Below, piece by piece: positions 25,616 through 34,107 of a DNA stretch of 64,000 nucleotides (positions within the stretch are counted from its first letter, which is position 1; each line of letters begins with the position of its first letter). The position numbers were made by a program, and so were the translations under genes. The notes beneath the pieces are model-generated. The model saw only the letters and a list, made by a program, of their open reading frames with translations, ran no database searches and was not told where the DNA came from. This DNA is from Massilia sp. PDC64 (GTDB lineage Bacteria; Pseudomonadota; Gammaproteobacteria; Burkholderiales; Burkholderiaceae_D): positions 310,001-374,000 of the forward strand of contig NZ_FMZS01000003.1 in the NCBI RefSeq assembly GCF_900101265.1, read 5' to 3'.

Positions 25616-27897
25616 GATTCGTTCTCCTCTAAAGATTGGCTGCTGGCGGCAGCGGCACCTAGCAGGGGGCAGATGAAAAACAGCAGGTGCGAGCCGCCTG
25701 CCGACAGGAAGCTCATCGGCTGGCCCATCACCGGGAAGATCGCGAGGTTCGTGCCCCACGAGAGCAGGAAGTGGCCGAACGCGAACGCAGCGCCGCCGGC
25801 CAGGAAGAAGCAGCGCAGGCGCGCGAGCCACGCGACGCGGAAGTCGCGCGCTTCGGCGCCGGCCAGCCAGCAGCGCACCGCGAGGCGCAGCAGCGCGGCG
25901 AGGAACAACGCCTGCAGCAGCCACAGGCCCACGGCGGCCACGAGTCCGTGACGCGCCAGGTAGAACGATGCGGCGAAATCGTCCTGCACGGCGGGGATGC
26001 GCAACGCGAAGCCCGGATCGAGGCCCAGCGCCGCGAGGCCGAACACGCCGTCGGCGCCGCGCCAGCCGCCCTGCGCGATGGCGCGGGCACCCAGCAGCAA
26101 CTGCTGCCCTGTATGCGGATGTGTGCCCGGATCCAGCCACACGAGGAAGCGGTCCGCATAGAAATCCCAGCGCGCGATGCCGTCCGCGCCCGCGCCGCGC
26201 AGCAGGGCCACCGTCGCGACAGCCGCCACCGCGACGCCGGCCAACGCGAGCGCGGTGCCGGTCCTGCGCGTGGCGAGCGCCTGTGCCAGCATCATCGTGC
26301 CCGCCCACAGCGCCAGCAACACGAGCGGAGAATAGTCGTCGACCTGCACGAGTGCCACGCCGAGCAGCAGCATGAACAGCAGTGCGGGCGCCGCGAGACG
26401 CAGGCCGCGCCGCCACGCGCCGCCCGGTGCCGGGCCGTCCGCGCAGGCGAGCGCCAGGCAGTGGGCGGACAGCGCGGCCAGCGCCAGCTTGGCGAATTCC
26501 ACGGGCTGCAGGTCGAACACGCCCGTCTCGTCGCCGTATGCCACCTGCAGCAGCAACGCGAGCAGCGCGACACCGGTCAGCAGCAACAGCGCCAGTTCGA
26601 TGCGGGCCTGCGGCAGCGGCCGCGCCGGGCGCACGAAGCCCGCCAAGGTCGCGGCGCCCGTACCCAGCGCGAGCAGGGCGGCCGTCTTGTTGAAATGCCG
26701 GAGCCAGGCGGTGTCCGGCGCGCCGAGGCCCAGGTCGAGCTGGGCCAGCAGGCCCAGCGCCAGCAGCGGCAGCGCGGCGGCGAGGACCCCTTCCAGCTTG
26801 CGCGGCGCCAGCAGCGCGAACGCCAGCGCGGCCCAGGCCACGAGCAGCCCGATGCCCGCGCCGGCCGGCGTGCCGCTGCGCTGCAGCCAGAACAGGACGG
26901 CGCCGCCGCCGGCCAGCAGCACGGCGGCGGCGACGCCTTTCCTTTTCATGAGCAGCCCGGCGGCGCAGGCAAGGCCGAGGATGGCCAGCAGCGGCGTGAC
27001 CGCCTGCGCGGGCAGGTGCCAAGGCGCGCGCCGCGTCCACGTCCATGCGACGCCGGATGGCAGGTGCTTCTGCGTATCTGCATAAAGGGCGACGTGGCCG
27101 CCGGGCTGGATCCGCAGCACGTCGCCGTCCGGCGCGAGCAGCAGGCGCGTGCGGCCGACGACGAGCGTCTGCCCCGCATCCAGCCGCAGCGGTCGGCCGG
27201 CCAGCAGCGCCGCACCATTGCCGTCTTCCAGCAGCAGCGGGACGGCCGGCGCGGCGGCCAGCATGACACCGTCCTCGCCGCGCACGATGGCGGCGGCATG
27301 CAGGGGCAGTCCCGCGACGGCGATGCGGTTGCCGCAATCGAGGTTGCCGCCGAAAACGAGCGGACGTCCGAACGCCAGCGCGCGCGGGGCGATCCGGTTC
27401 CACATGTCGGCGAGGCGCGTGCCCAGGCGGGCGTCCGGGCAGGCCGGCTGCGGCTTGCCGTCGCGGCGCAACAGGGCGCCGTCGTAGTGCCAGCGGGTCG
27501 CGCCGGCCGCCAGGTCGACGGCGTCGGTGGCGGCCGCGTCGACGCGCATGCGCAGGACGCCCAGCTGGAACTGCTGGCCGCGTGCCAGCGCGACGCTGCC
27601 GCTGCGGCGCTGGCGGGTGCCGTCCTGGACGCGCAGCGGGGCGCCCGTGCCGTCGTCCGCCGCCCACCAGGTGCCATCCTCGCGGTGTTCCAGCCGCAGG
27701 CGGCCGGCGTCCGCCGCGGGGGCGCCGAGGGCGGCGTGGTCGACGGCCAGCGTCGCACCCGGCGCCAGCGCGACGGCCACCTGGTCGGGCAGCCACGCGG
27801 CAGGGGTGCGCAGCAGGGCCAGCATCTGCAGGGCGCACAGGGCGGCGAGCGTTGCGCCGGACCACAGGCGGGCGCGGCTCGTTCGGGCGAAACTCAT
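25585..27897 (-). CDS. Divergent SEDS (RodA/FtsW-like) protein with large extracytoplasmic N-terminal region
   Basis: The 770-residue protein has one membrane helix at about residues 14-32, then roughly 270 beta-rich residues, then about ten membrane helices of SEDS type. SEDS signatures are recognisable: PVEFAKLALA in the middle, Pro-x3-Asp-Asp-Phe with Asp639/Asp640 in the position of the catalytic Asp of RodA/FtsW, and FPVMGQPMSFLSAGGSHLL matching the conserved T-G-x-x-L-P-F-x-S-x-G-G-S region. It is therefore a probable glycan-strand polymerase, working with the penicillin-binding protein at 7885. RodA has about 370 residues, so the extra N-terminal domain is unusual; parts of it look FHA-like. 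ATG 27897 overlaps the kinase stop (ATGA). Confidence 0.82.
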   Translation of the reverse strand: MSFARTSRARLWSGATLAALCALQMLALLRTPAAWLPDQVAVALAPGATLAVDHAALGAPAADAGRLRLEHREDGTWWAADDGTGAPLRVQDGTRQRRSGSVALARGQQFQLGVLRMRVDAAATDAVDLAAGATRWHYDGALLRRDGKPQPACPDARLGTRLADMWNRIAPRALAFGRPLVFGGNLDCGNRIAVAGLPLHAAAIVRGEDGVMLAAAPAVPLLLEDGNGAALLAGRPLRLDAGQTLVVGRTRLLLAPDGDVLRIQPGGHVALYADTQKHLPSGVAWTWTRRAPWHLPAQAVTPLLAILGLACAAGLLMKRKGVAAAVLLAGGGAVLFWLQRSGTPAGAGIGLLVAWAALAFALLAPRKLEGVLAAALPLLALGLLAQLDLGLGAPDTAWLRHFNKTAALLALGTGAATLAGFVRPARPLPQARIELALLLLTGVALLALLLQVAYGDETGVFDLQPVEFAKLALAALSAHCLALACADGPAPGGAWRRGLRLAAPALLFMLLLGVALVQVDDYSPLVLLALWAGTMMLAQALATRRTGTALALAGVAVAAVATVALLRGAGADGIARWDFYADRFLVWLDPGTHPHTGQQLLLGARAIAQGGWRGADGVFGLAALGLDPGFALRIPAVQDDFAASFYLARHGLVAAVGLWLLQALFLAALLRLAVRCWLAGAEARDFRVAWLARLRCFFLAGGAAFAFGHFLLSWGTNLAIFPVMGQPMSFLSAGGSHLLFFICPLLGAAAASSQSLEENESCRSTSNMKP

Positions 27898-28844
27898 GCG
27901 GCGCTCCGTAGCGGATACGCGGCGGCCGCGCCGGCGGCGGCGCGGGCGATCAGGCGGCTGATCTCGAGCGCATGACGGGGACGCGCTTCCGGGCGGGGCG
28001 CCAGCAGTGCCCGCAGCAGGGCCACCGGCGCATCGTCGGCGCAGGCGTGGCCGGCGAACAATGCGACTTCGTCCGGCGCGAGGATCGCGGGTGCGTGCAG
28101 CGCGGCGGCGCCGGCCGTCCCGTGGGTCCGGTACGCGTCCGCGCAGGCGGCGCAATAGCGCAGCGGGATGCCGGTGACGAGCCAGTAGAGCAGGGCGCCC
28201 AGGGCGAAATAATCGGTGCGCGTGTCGGTCCGGTAGCGACCGGCTTCATCCGGGAAAAATTGTTCCGGTGCCTGCCACGCCGCCGTGCCGGCGTACGAAT
28301 GCGCGGCGCTGTCCTGCAGGGCGCGATTGGTGCCGAAGTCCGCGAGCTTGAGCGTGTTGCCGGGCGCATCGACGAGCAGGTTGGCCGGTTTCAGGTCCAG
28401 GTAGCGCCAGCCGTATTGATGGACTTTCGCCAGTGCGGCATTGACTTGCGCCGTCCACGCGAGTGCCTGCCCGATTCCCGGACGGTCGCCGCGCGTGCGC
28501 AGCGTTGCCAGGTGCGCGGCCAGGTCGCCGTCCAGGAGCTCCAGCGCCAGTGCGGGCTGGCCGTCGTGTTCGCCGCTGTCGAGCAGGCGCACGATGTGGC
28601 GCTGGTCCCACGGCTGCAGGCCGCGCAGGAAGGCGATCTCGGCGTCGAAGCTGGCGCGCCAGAGGGCCCGTTGCGGCGGCAGCGCAAGGTCCATCTGCGC
28701 GCGGTTGACGAGTTTCACGGCGGCCGGTGTGCCGTCCAGCACGGATTGCGCCCGCCACACCTGGCCGTAGCTGGAGCCGCCCAGCGGCGCCTGCAGGCGC
28801 CAGGCACCCGCCGTCAACGTGATGATGTCGCCTGCTTCGACCAT
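27894..28844 (-). CDS. Ser/Thr protein kinase with altered HRD motif
   Basis: The 316-residue protein is a soluble kinase with no membrane helix. Visible motifs are the glycine loop LGGSSYGQVW, the VAIK-like AAVKLV, the catalytic loop YLDLKPANLL (Asp150, Lys152), Asp169-Phe-Gly and the APE segment WQAPEQF. The usual His-Arg before the catalytic Asp is Tyr-Leu, so it is a non-RD kinase that may not need activation-loop phosphorylation. Two close Cys (YCAACADAY) lie in the C-lobe. It is the first gene of the minus-strand operon kinase-SEDS-FHA-SH3b and overlaps the SEDS gene by four bases. PP2C at 20804 is the probable counter-enzyme. Confidence 0.88.
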   Translation of the reverse strand: MVEAGDIITLTAGAWRLQAPLGGSSYGQVWRAQSVLDGTPAAVKLVNRAQMDLALPPQRALWRASFDAEIAFLRGLQPWDQRHIVRLLDSGEHDGQPALALELLDGDLAAHLATLRTRGDRPGIGQALAWTAQVNAALAKVHQYGWRYLDLKPANLLVDAPGNTLKLADFGTNRALQDSAAHSYAGTAAWQAPEQFFPDEAGRYRTDTRTDYFALGALLYWLVTGIPLRYCAACADAYRTHGTAGAAALHAPAILAPDEVALFAGHACADDAPVALLRALLAPRPEARPRHALEISRLIARAAAGAAAAYPLRSAA

Positions 28845-28955
28845 GTCTCCTCCCGAGCGGTCGGCATCGTGCCGCCTCGGGCGACGCTAGCGGGGGGAGG
28901 GAGAAAACGTGTTACAGTCGAAAGATTGCCGTGCTTACAACTTGTCGAGGAAGCC

Positions 28956-29351
28956 ATGTCCAAAGCCACATTCAGTGCCCGGGTGTTCGCCATCTATGTC
29001 TTCGCCGTCAGTACCGTGCTGGTCGTGGCGCCGAATGTGCTGCTGTCGGTCTTCGGGATCGCGCCCACCCACGAGGTGTGGATCCGCCTTGTCGGCGTGC
29101 TGGCGTTCAATATCGGCATCTATGCTTGGGTCTGCGCCGGGTCCCCGGCATTCCTGGAAGCGTCGGTCTACACGCGTGCGCTCGTGTGCGCCGCGTCCGT
29201 CGCCTTTGCGTTGCTCGGCTTCGTCAGCCCGCTGATCGTGCTGTTCGGCCTCGTCGACCTGGCGGGAGGCATCTGGACGTGGCTTGCGCTCAAAGCCGAC
29301 GCGCGCGCCGTCGGTTCGGTGCCGGCAGGACTGCACGCGAACGCGCAATAA
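28956..29351 (+). CDS. Small four-helix membrane protein
   Basis: The 131-residue protein has four hydrophobic segments and short loops, the layout of small DUF-type inner-membrane proteins. I do not recognise a family. A CGAGGAA site directly precedes ATG 28956 (MSKATFSARVFA). It is transcribed away from the kinase operon, with 110 bases between the two starts, and stops at a bidirectional terminator. There is no evidence that it belongs to the kinase/SEDS cluster. Confidence 0.7.
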   Translation: MSKATFSARVFAIYVFAVSTVLVVAPNVLLSVFGIAPTHEVWIRLVGVLAFNIGIYAWVCAGSPAFLEASVYTRALVCAASVAFALLGFVSPLIVLFGLVDLAGGIWTWLALKADARAVGSVPAGLHANAQ

Positions 29352-29376
29352 AAAACCGCGCACGAGGCGCGGTTTT
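29352..29376. terminator. Bidirectional terminator
   Basis: Ten-base arms (29352-29361 and 29367-29376) that begin with A residues and end with T residues enclose a five-base loop. On either strand this gives a GC-rich stem followed by T residues. It lies between two convergent genes and can serve both. Confidence 0.85.
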
Positions 29377-29392
29377 CGCAGGCATTCGACGA

Positions 29393-29869
29393 TCAGCGGT
29401 GCCAGCCACGGTCATGGCCGCGGTCCCAGTCGCCACGGTCGCGGTCCCAGCCGCGATGCCAGCCGCGGTCGTGGTCGTAGCCGCGGCCACGTTCGACGAC
29501 GACGACGTCCGGACGGGAGTCGTAGTAATAGCGGGGCGATTCGACGTACACCGGACGCGGTTGCACGTACACCGGACGGGACTCGACGTAGGTCGGGGCC
29601 GACTGGTAATAGCCGCCCGAATAGCCGCCCGAGTAGGCGTAGCCGCGGTTGCGGTAGTAATAGTCGTCGTTCGTGCGGACCGAATTGCCCACCGCGGCGC
29701 CGATGGCACCCCCGACGAGCGCGCCGTCACGGCCACCCACGCTGCCGCCGATGGCGGCACCGGCCAGTGCGCCCACGACCGTGTTCACACCCCGATCGTC
29801 AGCCATTGCCGAGGTGGACACGGCAGCTGCGGCCAGGAGCATGGCACCAATGCATTTTTTCTTCAACAT
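29393..29869 (-). CDS. Exported glycine-zipper protein
   Basis: The 158-residue protein has a signal peptide (MLKKKCIGAMLLAAAAVS, cleavage near AMA-DD) followed by a glycine-zipper segment (GALAGAAIGGSVGGRDGALV) that could form a hairpin in a membrane. The rest is rich in Tyr, Arg and Asp with VYVQPRPVYVES-type repeats and ends in RGWHR-like units. Proteins of this type are common in the envelope of betaproteobacteria, with unknown role. An AAGGAA site supports ATG 29869. Confidence 0.75.
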   Translation of the reverse strand: MLKKKCIGAMLLAAAAVSTSAMADDRGVNTVVGALAGAAIGGSVGGRDGALVGGAIGAAVGNSVRTNDDYYYRNRGYAYSGGYSGGYYQSAPTYVESRPVYVQPRPVYVESPRYYYDSRPDVVVVERGRGYDHDRGWHRGWDRDRGDWDRGHDRGWHR

Positions 29870-30021
29870 GGTTAGTTCCTTGCGCCTCAACGGGGATCGG
29901 GATGATCACAACTACGCCAGGCATGCAATCATCATAGATACATCCGTGTATGCTGCCACGCGTTAATACAGATTATTACATCTGCTTCTGCGTCAGTAAC
30001 ATATGTCGAAGGAACGTTTTT

Positions 30022-30052
30022 CGCGGCTGTCCCGGGCGATCGGACAGCCGCG
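30022..30052. repeat. Inverted repeat downstream of the PEP-CTERM gene
   Basis: A perfect 11-bp stem (30022-30032 with 30042-30052) with a nine-base loop lies ten bases past the stop of the minus-strand gene at 30062. It lacks a T-run on that strand (A residues follow), so it is not a canonical terminator; it may protect the mRNA end. Confidence 0.5.
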
Positions 30053-30061
30053 TGCGCGCGA

Positions 30062-30703
30062 TTACTTCGCGGTGGAACGCTTGCGCAGTGCCGGGATGAG
30101 CGCCAGCCCCAGGCCGACCAACATGAACGAACCCGGTTCCGGTACGTGCACCAGGGTGGCATCGCCGTTGACCGTGAAGTCCGCAGCCAGTCCGGTGGCG
30201 CCGCCGCCCGTGTTATTGACCACGAACTGGAGCGTGTTCAGACCGCCGACGACCTGGCCGGTCACGCTGGCCGAGTTCGAAATTTTCCATACTTCGCTGG
30301 CGCCAAGATTGTTAACGCCCAGCGACACACCATTCAACAGGATATCGGTCAGGTAGTCGTCCGACACCCAACGGAAATCCAGACCGGTCGTCAGCGCGGC
30401 GCCGGACCAGTTGAACTGGAATGCGTACTTGTAAGTCTGGTCCTTCAGGGTGTTCGCGTTACGGCCGGACTGCACCGGATCCCAGGAGATGTACTTGCCG
30501 GACGTGATCGCCGAATTCGGCAGCACGGGCCATCCGGCGGCGGTCGAGGTCACGAGGTAGGCGGTCGCACCGTTGACGGTGAACTGGTCGTCCTTGCCAT
30601 CGTGATTGGCATCGAGGCCGGTGCTGTACGTGACGCTGGCCAGGGCGGACGAGGCAAAGGAAGCGCCGATCAGGGCGGCAAGCAATTTACTGCGAATCGA
30701 CAT
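30062..30703 (-). CDS. PEP-CTERM sorting-domain protein
   Basis: The 213-residue protein has an N-terminal signal peptide (MSIRSKLLAALIGASFASSALA) and ends with the PEP-CTERM tag: VPEPGSF, a hydrophobic helix and a basic tail RKRS. This tag is cut by an exosortase (EpsH/XrtA family) so the protein is released to the surface or matrix. The region between is beta-rich, with FQFNWSGAAL and a DANHDGKDD stretch that could bind calcium. No exosortase gene is in the window. The preceding 164 bases are AT-rich and could contain the promoter. Confidence 0.9.
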   Translation of the reverse strand: MSIRSKLLAALIGASFASSALASVTYSTGLDANHDGKDDQFTVNGATAYLVTSTAAGWPVLPNSAITSGKYISWDPVQSGRNANTLKDQTYKYAFQFNWSGAALTTGLDFRWVSDDYLTDILLNGVSLGVNNLGASEVWKISNSASVTGQVVGGLNTLQFVVNNTGGGATGLAADFTVNGDATLVHVPEPGSFMLVGLGLALIPALRKRSTAK

Positions 30704-30867
30704 ATAGATCTTTCGAAATCGTTTTCAGAGAAAAATATTTGCAAATTATAATGATCATATAGCAACTGAGCAACAAAATGTTTTGAATTCATAAAGTACC
30801 AGTTTTGTGCTTGCAGTCGGCGCAGTCCGCCCCATCTTGGAAGGGTTATCGACTGTCCTGACCGATC

Positions 30868-32010
30868 ATGGCGCGCCGACGTTCTTTTGTTTCCATTCTT
30901 GCCATCCTGCTGCTGTTGCATGCGTATATCGGTGTGCGGTTGTTGCCCGACATGGGCGCCGGCGTGGTCGGTATGCTCGCCGGCACCATCCTGCTGGCCA
31001 TCTCGGCCGCGCTCGTACGGATCGGCCTCGTCGCGCCGAGCCTGCGCCGCACGCGCTGGTCCGAACCGCTCACGTGGGCCGGGCTGCTCGCGATGGGCCT
31101 GTTTTCCTCGCTGTTCGTGCTGACCCTGCTGCGCGATCTCGTGCTGCTGGTCCTTGCGCTGGCCGGCGCGGGCGGCCCCGGCTTCACGCACGACAGCGCC
31201 GTCGCCGTGCCGCTGCTGGCGCTGGCTGTCACGTGCATCGGCTTCATCAATGCCCGGCGCGTGGCGCGCGTGGTGAAGGTCGAGGTGCCGATCGACGGCC
31301 TGCCGGAAGACCTGCACGGCTATTCGATCGCGCAGATTTCCGACATCCACGTGGGCCCGACCATCCGCCGGCCCTACCTGAACGCCATCGTCACGAAGGT
31401 CAACGCGCTCAAGCCGGACGCCATCGCCATCACGGGCGACCTTGTCGACGGCAGCGTGCAGCGTCTCGCCCTGCACACGGAACCGTTGGCGCGCCTGTCC
31501 GCGCCGGACGGTACGTTCTTTGTCACCGGCAACCACGAATACTATTCCGGCGCCGAGCAATGGATCGCGGAAGTGCGCCGCCTGGGCCTGCGTGTGCTGC
31601 TCAACGAACACGTGATCCGGCGCCGGGGCGGCGCGAAGCTGATGATTGCCGGCGTCACGGATTACACGGCGCAGCATTTCAATCCCGCCCACAAGAGCGA
31701 CCCGCACCTCGCCGCCGCCGGCGCGCCGGACGACGTCGCCGTGCGCATCCTGCTGGCCCACCAGCCCCGCACGGCGCCGGCCGCCGCCGATGCCGGCTTC
31801 GACCTGCAATTGTCCGGCCATACCCACGGCGGCCAGTTCTTCCCGTGGAATCTGTTCGTCCCGCTGCAGCAACCCTTCGTCGCCGGCCTGAACCGCGTGC
31901 GTTCGCTGTGGGTATATACGAGCCGCGGCACCGGGTACTGGGGACCGCCGAAGCGCTTCGGCGCGCCTTCCGAGATCACGCTCGTGCGCCTGGTGCCCGG
32001 CCGGGCGTGA
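30868..32010 (+). CDS. Membrane-anchored metallophosphoesterase
   Basis: The 380-residue protein has about four membrane helices in its first 130 residues, then a calcineurin-like phosphoesterase domain with the metal-binding motifs SDIHVG, GDLVDG, GNHEYY and SGHTHGGQ. The layout is that of YkuE/YaeI-like enzymes, some of which act on lipid phosphates or UDP-diacylglucosamine. The exact substrate is unknown. ATG 30868 follows AT-rich DNA. The gene stands alone on the plus strand, 81 bases before the M28 peptidase. Confidence 0.85.
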   Translation: MARRRSFVSILAILLLLHAYIGVRLLPDMGAGVVGMLAGTILLAISAALVRIGLVAPSLRRTRWSEPLTWAGLLAMGLFSSLFVLTLLRDLVLLVLALAGAGGPGFTHDSAVAVPLLALAVTCIGFINARRVARVVKVEVPIDGLPEDLHGYSIAQISDIHVGPTIRRPYLNAIVTKVNALKPDAIAITGDLVDGSVQRLALHTEPLARLSAPDGTFFVTGNHEYYSGAEQWIAEVRRLGLRVLLNEHVIRRRGGAKLMIAGVTDYTAQHFNPAHKSDPHLAAAGAPDDVAVRILLAHQPRTAPAAADAGFDLQLSGHTHGGQFFPWNLFVPLQQPFVAGLNRVRSLWVYTSRGTGYWGPPKRFGAPSEITLVRLVPGRA

Positions 32011-32091
32011 TTGCGTACATCAATATATTTCCCCAAAAACAATCGGATGCGTTATCGTTTTGGTTTTTCCACCGACTAAAGGATTGCCAGA

Positions 32092-33537
32092 ATGAATCGC
32101 CTCCGTCTTCGCACCTTGAGCCTGTTCGTCGCCTGCCTGCTGGGCAGTACCGCGAACGCCGCCACTCCCGGCAATGATCCGGCCGCGCTCGCCAAGGTGC
32201 GCGATACGGCGTTGCAAAGCGATTACGCCTACCAGCGGCTGGAAGACCTGACGGACCTCGTCGGCCCGCGCCTGTCGGGCTCGCCCGGTGCGGCCGCGGC
32301 CGTGACCCAGGTCGCCGACGAATTGCGCAAGCTGGGCGCCAAGGTGACGCTGCAGCCGATCAAGGTGCCGCACTGGGTGCGCGGCGAAGAGAAGGCGGCG
32401 CTCGTCGATTACCAGGGCCGTCCGGCCGGCGTCACGCAAAAGATCGTGCTGACGGCGCTGGGCGGATCGGGCGCGACGCCGGCCGCCGGCATCACGGCGC
32501 CGGTGATCGTCGTGCGCACCTTCGAGGAACTGAAGGCGCGCGCGGCCGAGGTGAAGGGCCGTATCGTCCTGTTCGACGTGCCGTTCGACCAGAACATGGC
32601 GGACCGCGGCCTCGCCGGCACGGCCTATGGCCAGGCCGTTGCGTTCCGCGGGGCCGGCCCGCGCATGGCGGCCGAGATGGGCGCGGCGGCGGCCCTCGTG
32701 CGCGCCGTCGGCGGTGCCGCGTACCGCATCCCGCACACGGGCGCGACGCTGCTGAAAGACGATGCGCGCATCCCGGCGGCGGCCGTCACGATCGAGGACT
32801 CGCTGCTGATCGCGCGCCTGTCGAAACGCGGCCCCGTCACCATGCACCTGACCCTGACGCCGCAGATCCTGCCGGACGCCGACAGCTATAACGTGATCGC
32901 CGACTGGCCGGGCACCGACAAGGCCGACGAGATCGTGATCGTGTCCGGCCACCTGGATTCCTGGGACCTGGCGACCGGTGCCAACGACGACGGCACGGGT
33001 GTCGTCGCCGCGATGGAAGTGATCAACACGCTGCGCAAGCTGGACTTTCATCCGCGCCGCACGATCCGCGTCGTCGCCTGGATGAACGAGGAGAACGGCG
33101 GCCGCGGCGGGCACACGTACGACGCCGTCAACAAGAAGCTCGCGGAAAAACATTTTGCCGCCTACGAGGACGACAACGGTTCCGGTCGCCCGTTCGGCAT
33201 CCGCGCGGGCATCAGCCAGGCGGGCGCCAAGCTGCTGGCGCCGCTGCAGGCAGCGCTGTATCCGATGGGGGCGGGCGCGTTCCGCCGCGAGGACGTCGTC
33301 GGCGCCGGCGACCTGCACGACCTGGAAGACTCGGGTGTGCCGAGCTTCGAACCCTGGATCGATTCCTCCGATTATTTCAATTATCACCATACCCCCGCCG
33401 ATACCTTCGATAAGGTGAACCCGGAAAACCTGCGCCGCCACGCTGCCGTCATGGCGACGACGGCGTGGTTCCTGGCCAACATGGACCAGCCGATCGGCCG
33501 CGCCAATGTCGTGACCGAGGCGAAGGCAGCGAAATAA
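32092..33537 (+). CDS. Secreted M28-family zinc peptidase
   Basis: The 481-residue protein has a signal peptide (cleavage near ANA-AT), a protease-associated insert (about residues 100-230) and an M28 catalytic domain. The zinc ligands and catalytic acids appear as SGHLDSWD, GANDDGTG, NEENGG and, near the end, YHHTPAD. It resembles carboxypeptidase Q-like aminopeptidases that trim peptides in the periplasm or outside the cell. The CDS is followed by a hairpin at 33549. Confidence 0.9.
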   Translation: MNRLRLRTLSLFVACLLGSTANAATPGNDPAALAKVRDTALQSDYAYQRLEDLTDLVGPRLSGSPGAAAAVTQVADELRKLGAKVTLQPIKVPHWVRGEEKAALVDYQGRPAGVTQKIVLTALGGSGATPAAGITAPVIVVRTFEELKARAAEVKGRIVLFDVPFDQNMADRGLAGTAYGQAVAFRGAGPRMAAEMGAAAALVRAVGGAAYRIPHTGATLLKDDARIPAAAVTIEDSLLIARLSKRGPVTMHLTLTPQILPDADSYNVIADWPGTDKADEIVIVSGHLDSWDLATGANDDGTGVVAAMEVINTLRKLDFHPRRTIRVVAWMNEENGGRGGHTYDAVNKKLAEKHFAAYEDDNGSGRPFGIRAGISQAGAKLLAPLQAALYPMGAGAFRREDVVGAGDLHDLEDSGVPSFEPWIDSSDYFNYHHTPADTFDKVNPENLRRHAAVMATTAWFLANMDQPIGRANVVTEAKAAK

Positions 33538-33548
33538 CGGTGACGACG

Positions 33549-33572
33549 CGGCAGGCGGTGCGCCGCCTGCCG
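33549..33572. terminator. Hairpin between convergent genes
   Basis: Perfect 10-bp arms (33549-33558 and 33563-33572) with a four-base loop lie between the stops of the M28 peptidase gene and the minus-strand gene at 33579. T-runs are weak on both sides, so termination is likely but not certain. Confidence 0.55.
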
Positions 33573-33578
33573 TTACCG

Positions 33579-33950
33579 TCATCCGGCCTCGATGCGCCGG
33601 ATCGCGCGGGCATGCCCGCGGAACGGACGGCCATACACGGTCTGGATGCCGCTGGCAAAATTCTGCCCCCAGACCAGTTGCGGCCGTGTGTCGTGGTGCT
33701 CGTTCGACCAGTACCAGACGCGGTCGAAGCCTTCGCGCAGGTTCGCGAACAGCAGCGCCAGTTCGCGCCGCGTCGGCAGCTCGCCCTGCTGCGCGGCAGC
33801 CCATTCGCGCGCGGCAGGCCAGCTGACGTCGGACGCTTCGTCCGGCAACAGCACCAGATGGTAGTCGGACTCGCCGTTCTTGCCGAGTATCAGGCCGGCA
33901 TAGGCTTCGCCTTCCTTCAACATTTCTTGGATCCTCAGGTAGTCACCCAT
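33579..33950 (-). CDS. DUF1566-like (Lcl C-terminal-type) protein
   Basis: The 123-residue protein has the conserved layout of the DUF1566 fold: DYHLVLLP, WPAAREWAAAQQGELPTRRELALL and WYWSNE. This C-type-lectin-like domain is frequent in phage tail-associated and secreted proteins, but here there is no signal peptide and no phage gene nearby. Start ATG 33950 has a weak ribosome site; ATG 33923 with a GAGG site is an alternative. Function unknown. Confidence 0.7.
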   Translation of the reverse strand: MGDYLRIQEMLKEGEAYAGLILGKNGESDYHLVLLPDEASDVSWPAAREWAAAQQGELPTRRELALLFANLREGFDRVWYWSNEHHDTRPQLVWGQNFASGIQTVYGRPFRGHARAIRRIEAG

Positions 33951-34107
33951 TGCGCAACCCTTTCGTCATGTCTTGCGGTCTCGTATGACCATCGATCGCC
34001 GCGCTTGGTTGCGACGTTCAATACGACCTAGCTCATAACGGTGTTTGCGACAGCGGTTCTCAGCCATCGTTTTGACTGACCGGAGGAAATGTTCATTTGG
34101 GGATATG

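Noticed and set aside
24077-27865. 1262-codon extension of the FHA-like gene into the SEDS region
   Set aside because: A GAGGAG site at ATG 25615 and SEDS motifs in the other frame show that only 24077-25615 is coding in this frame.
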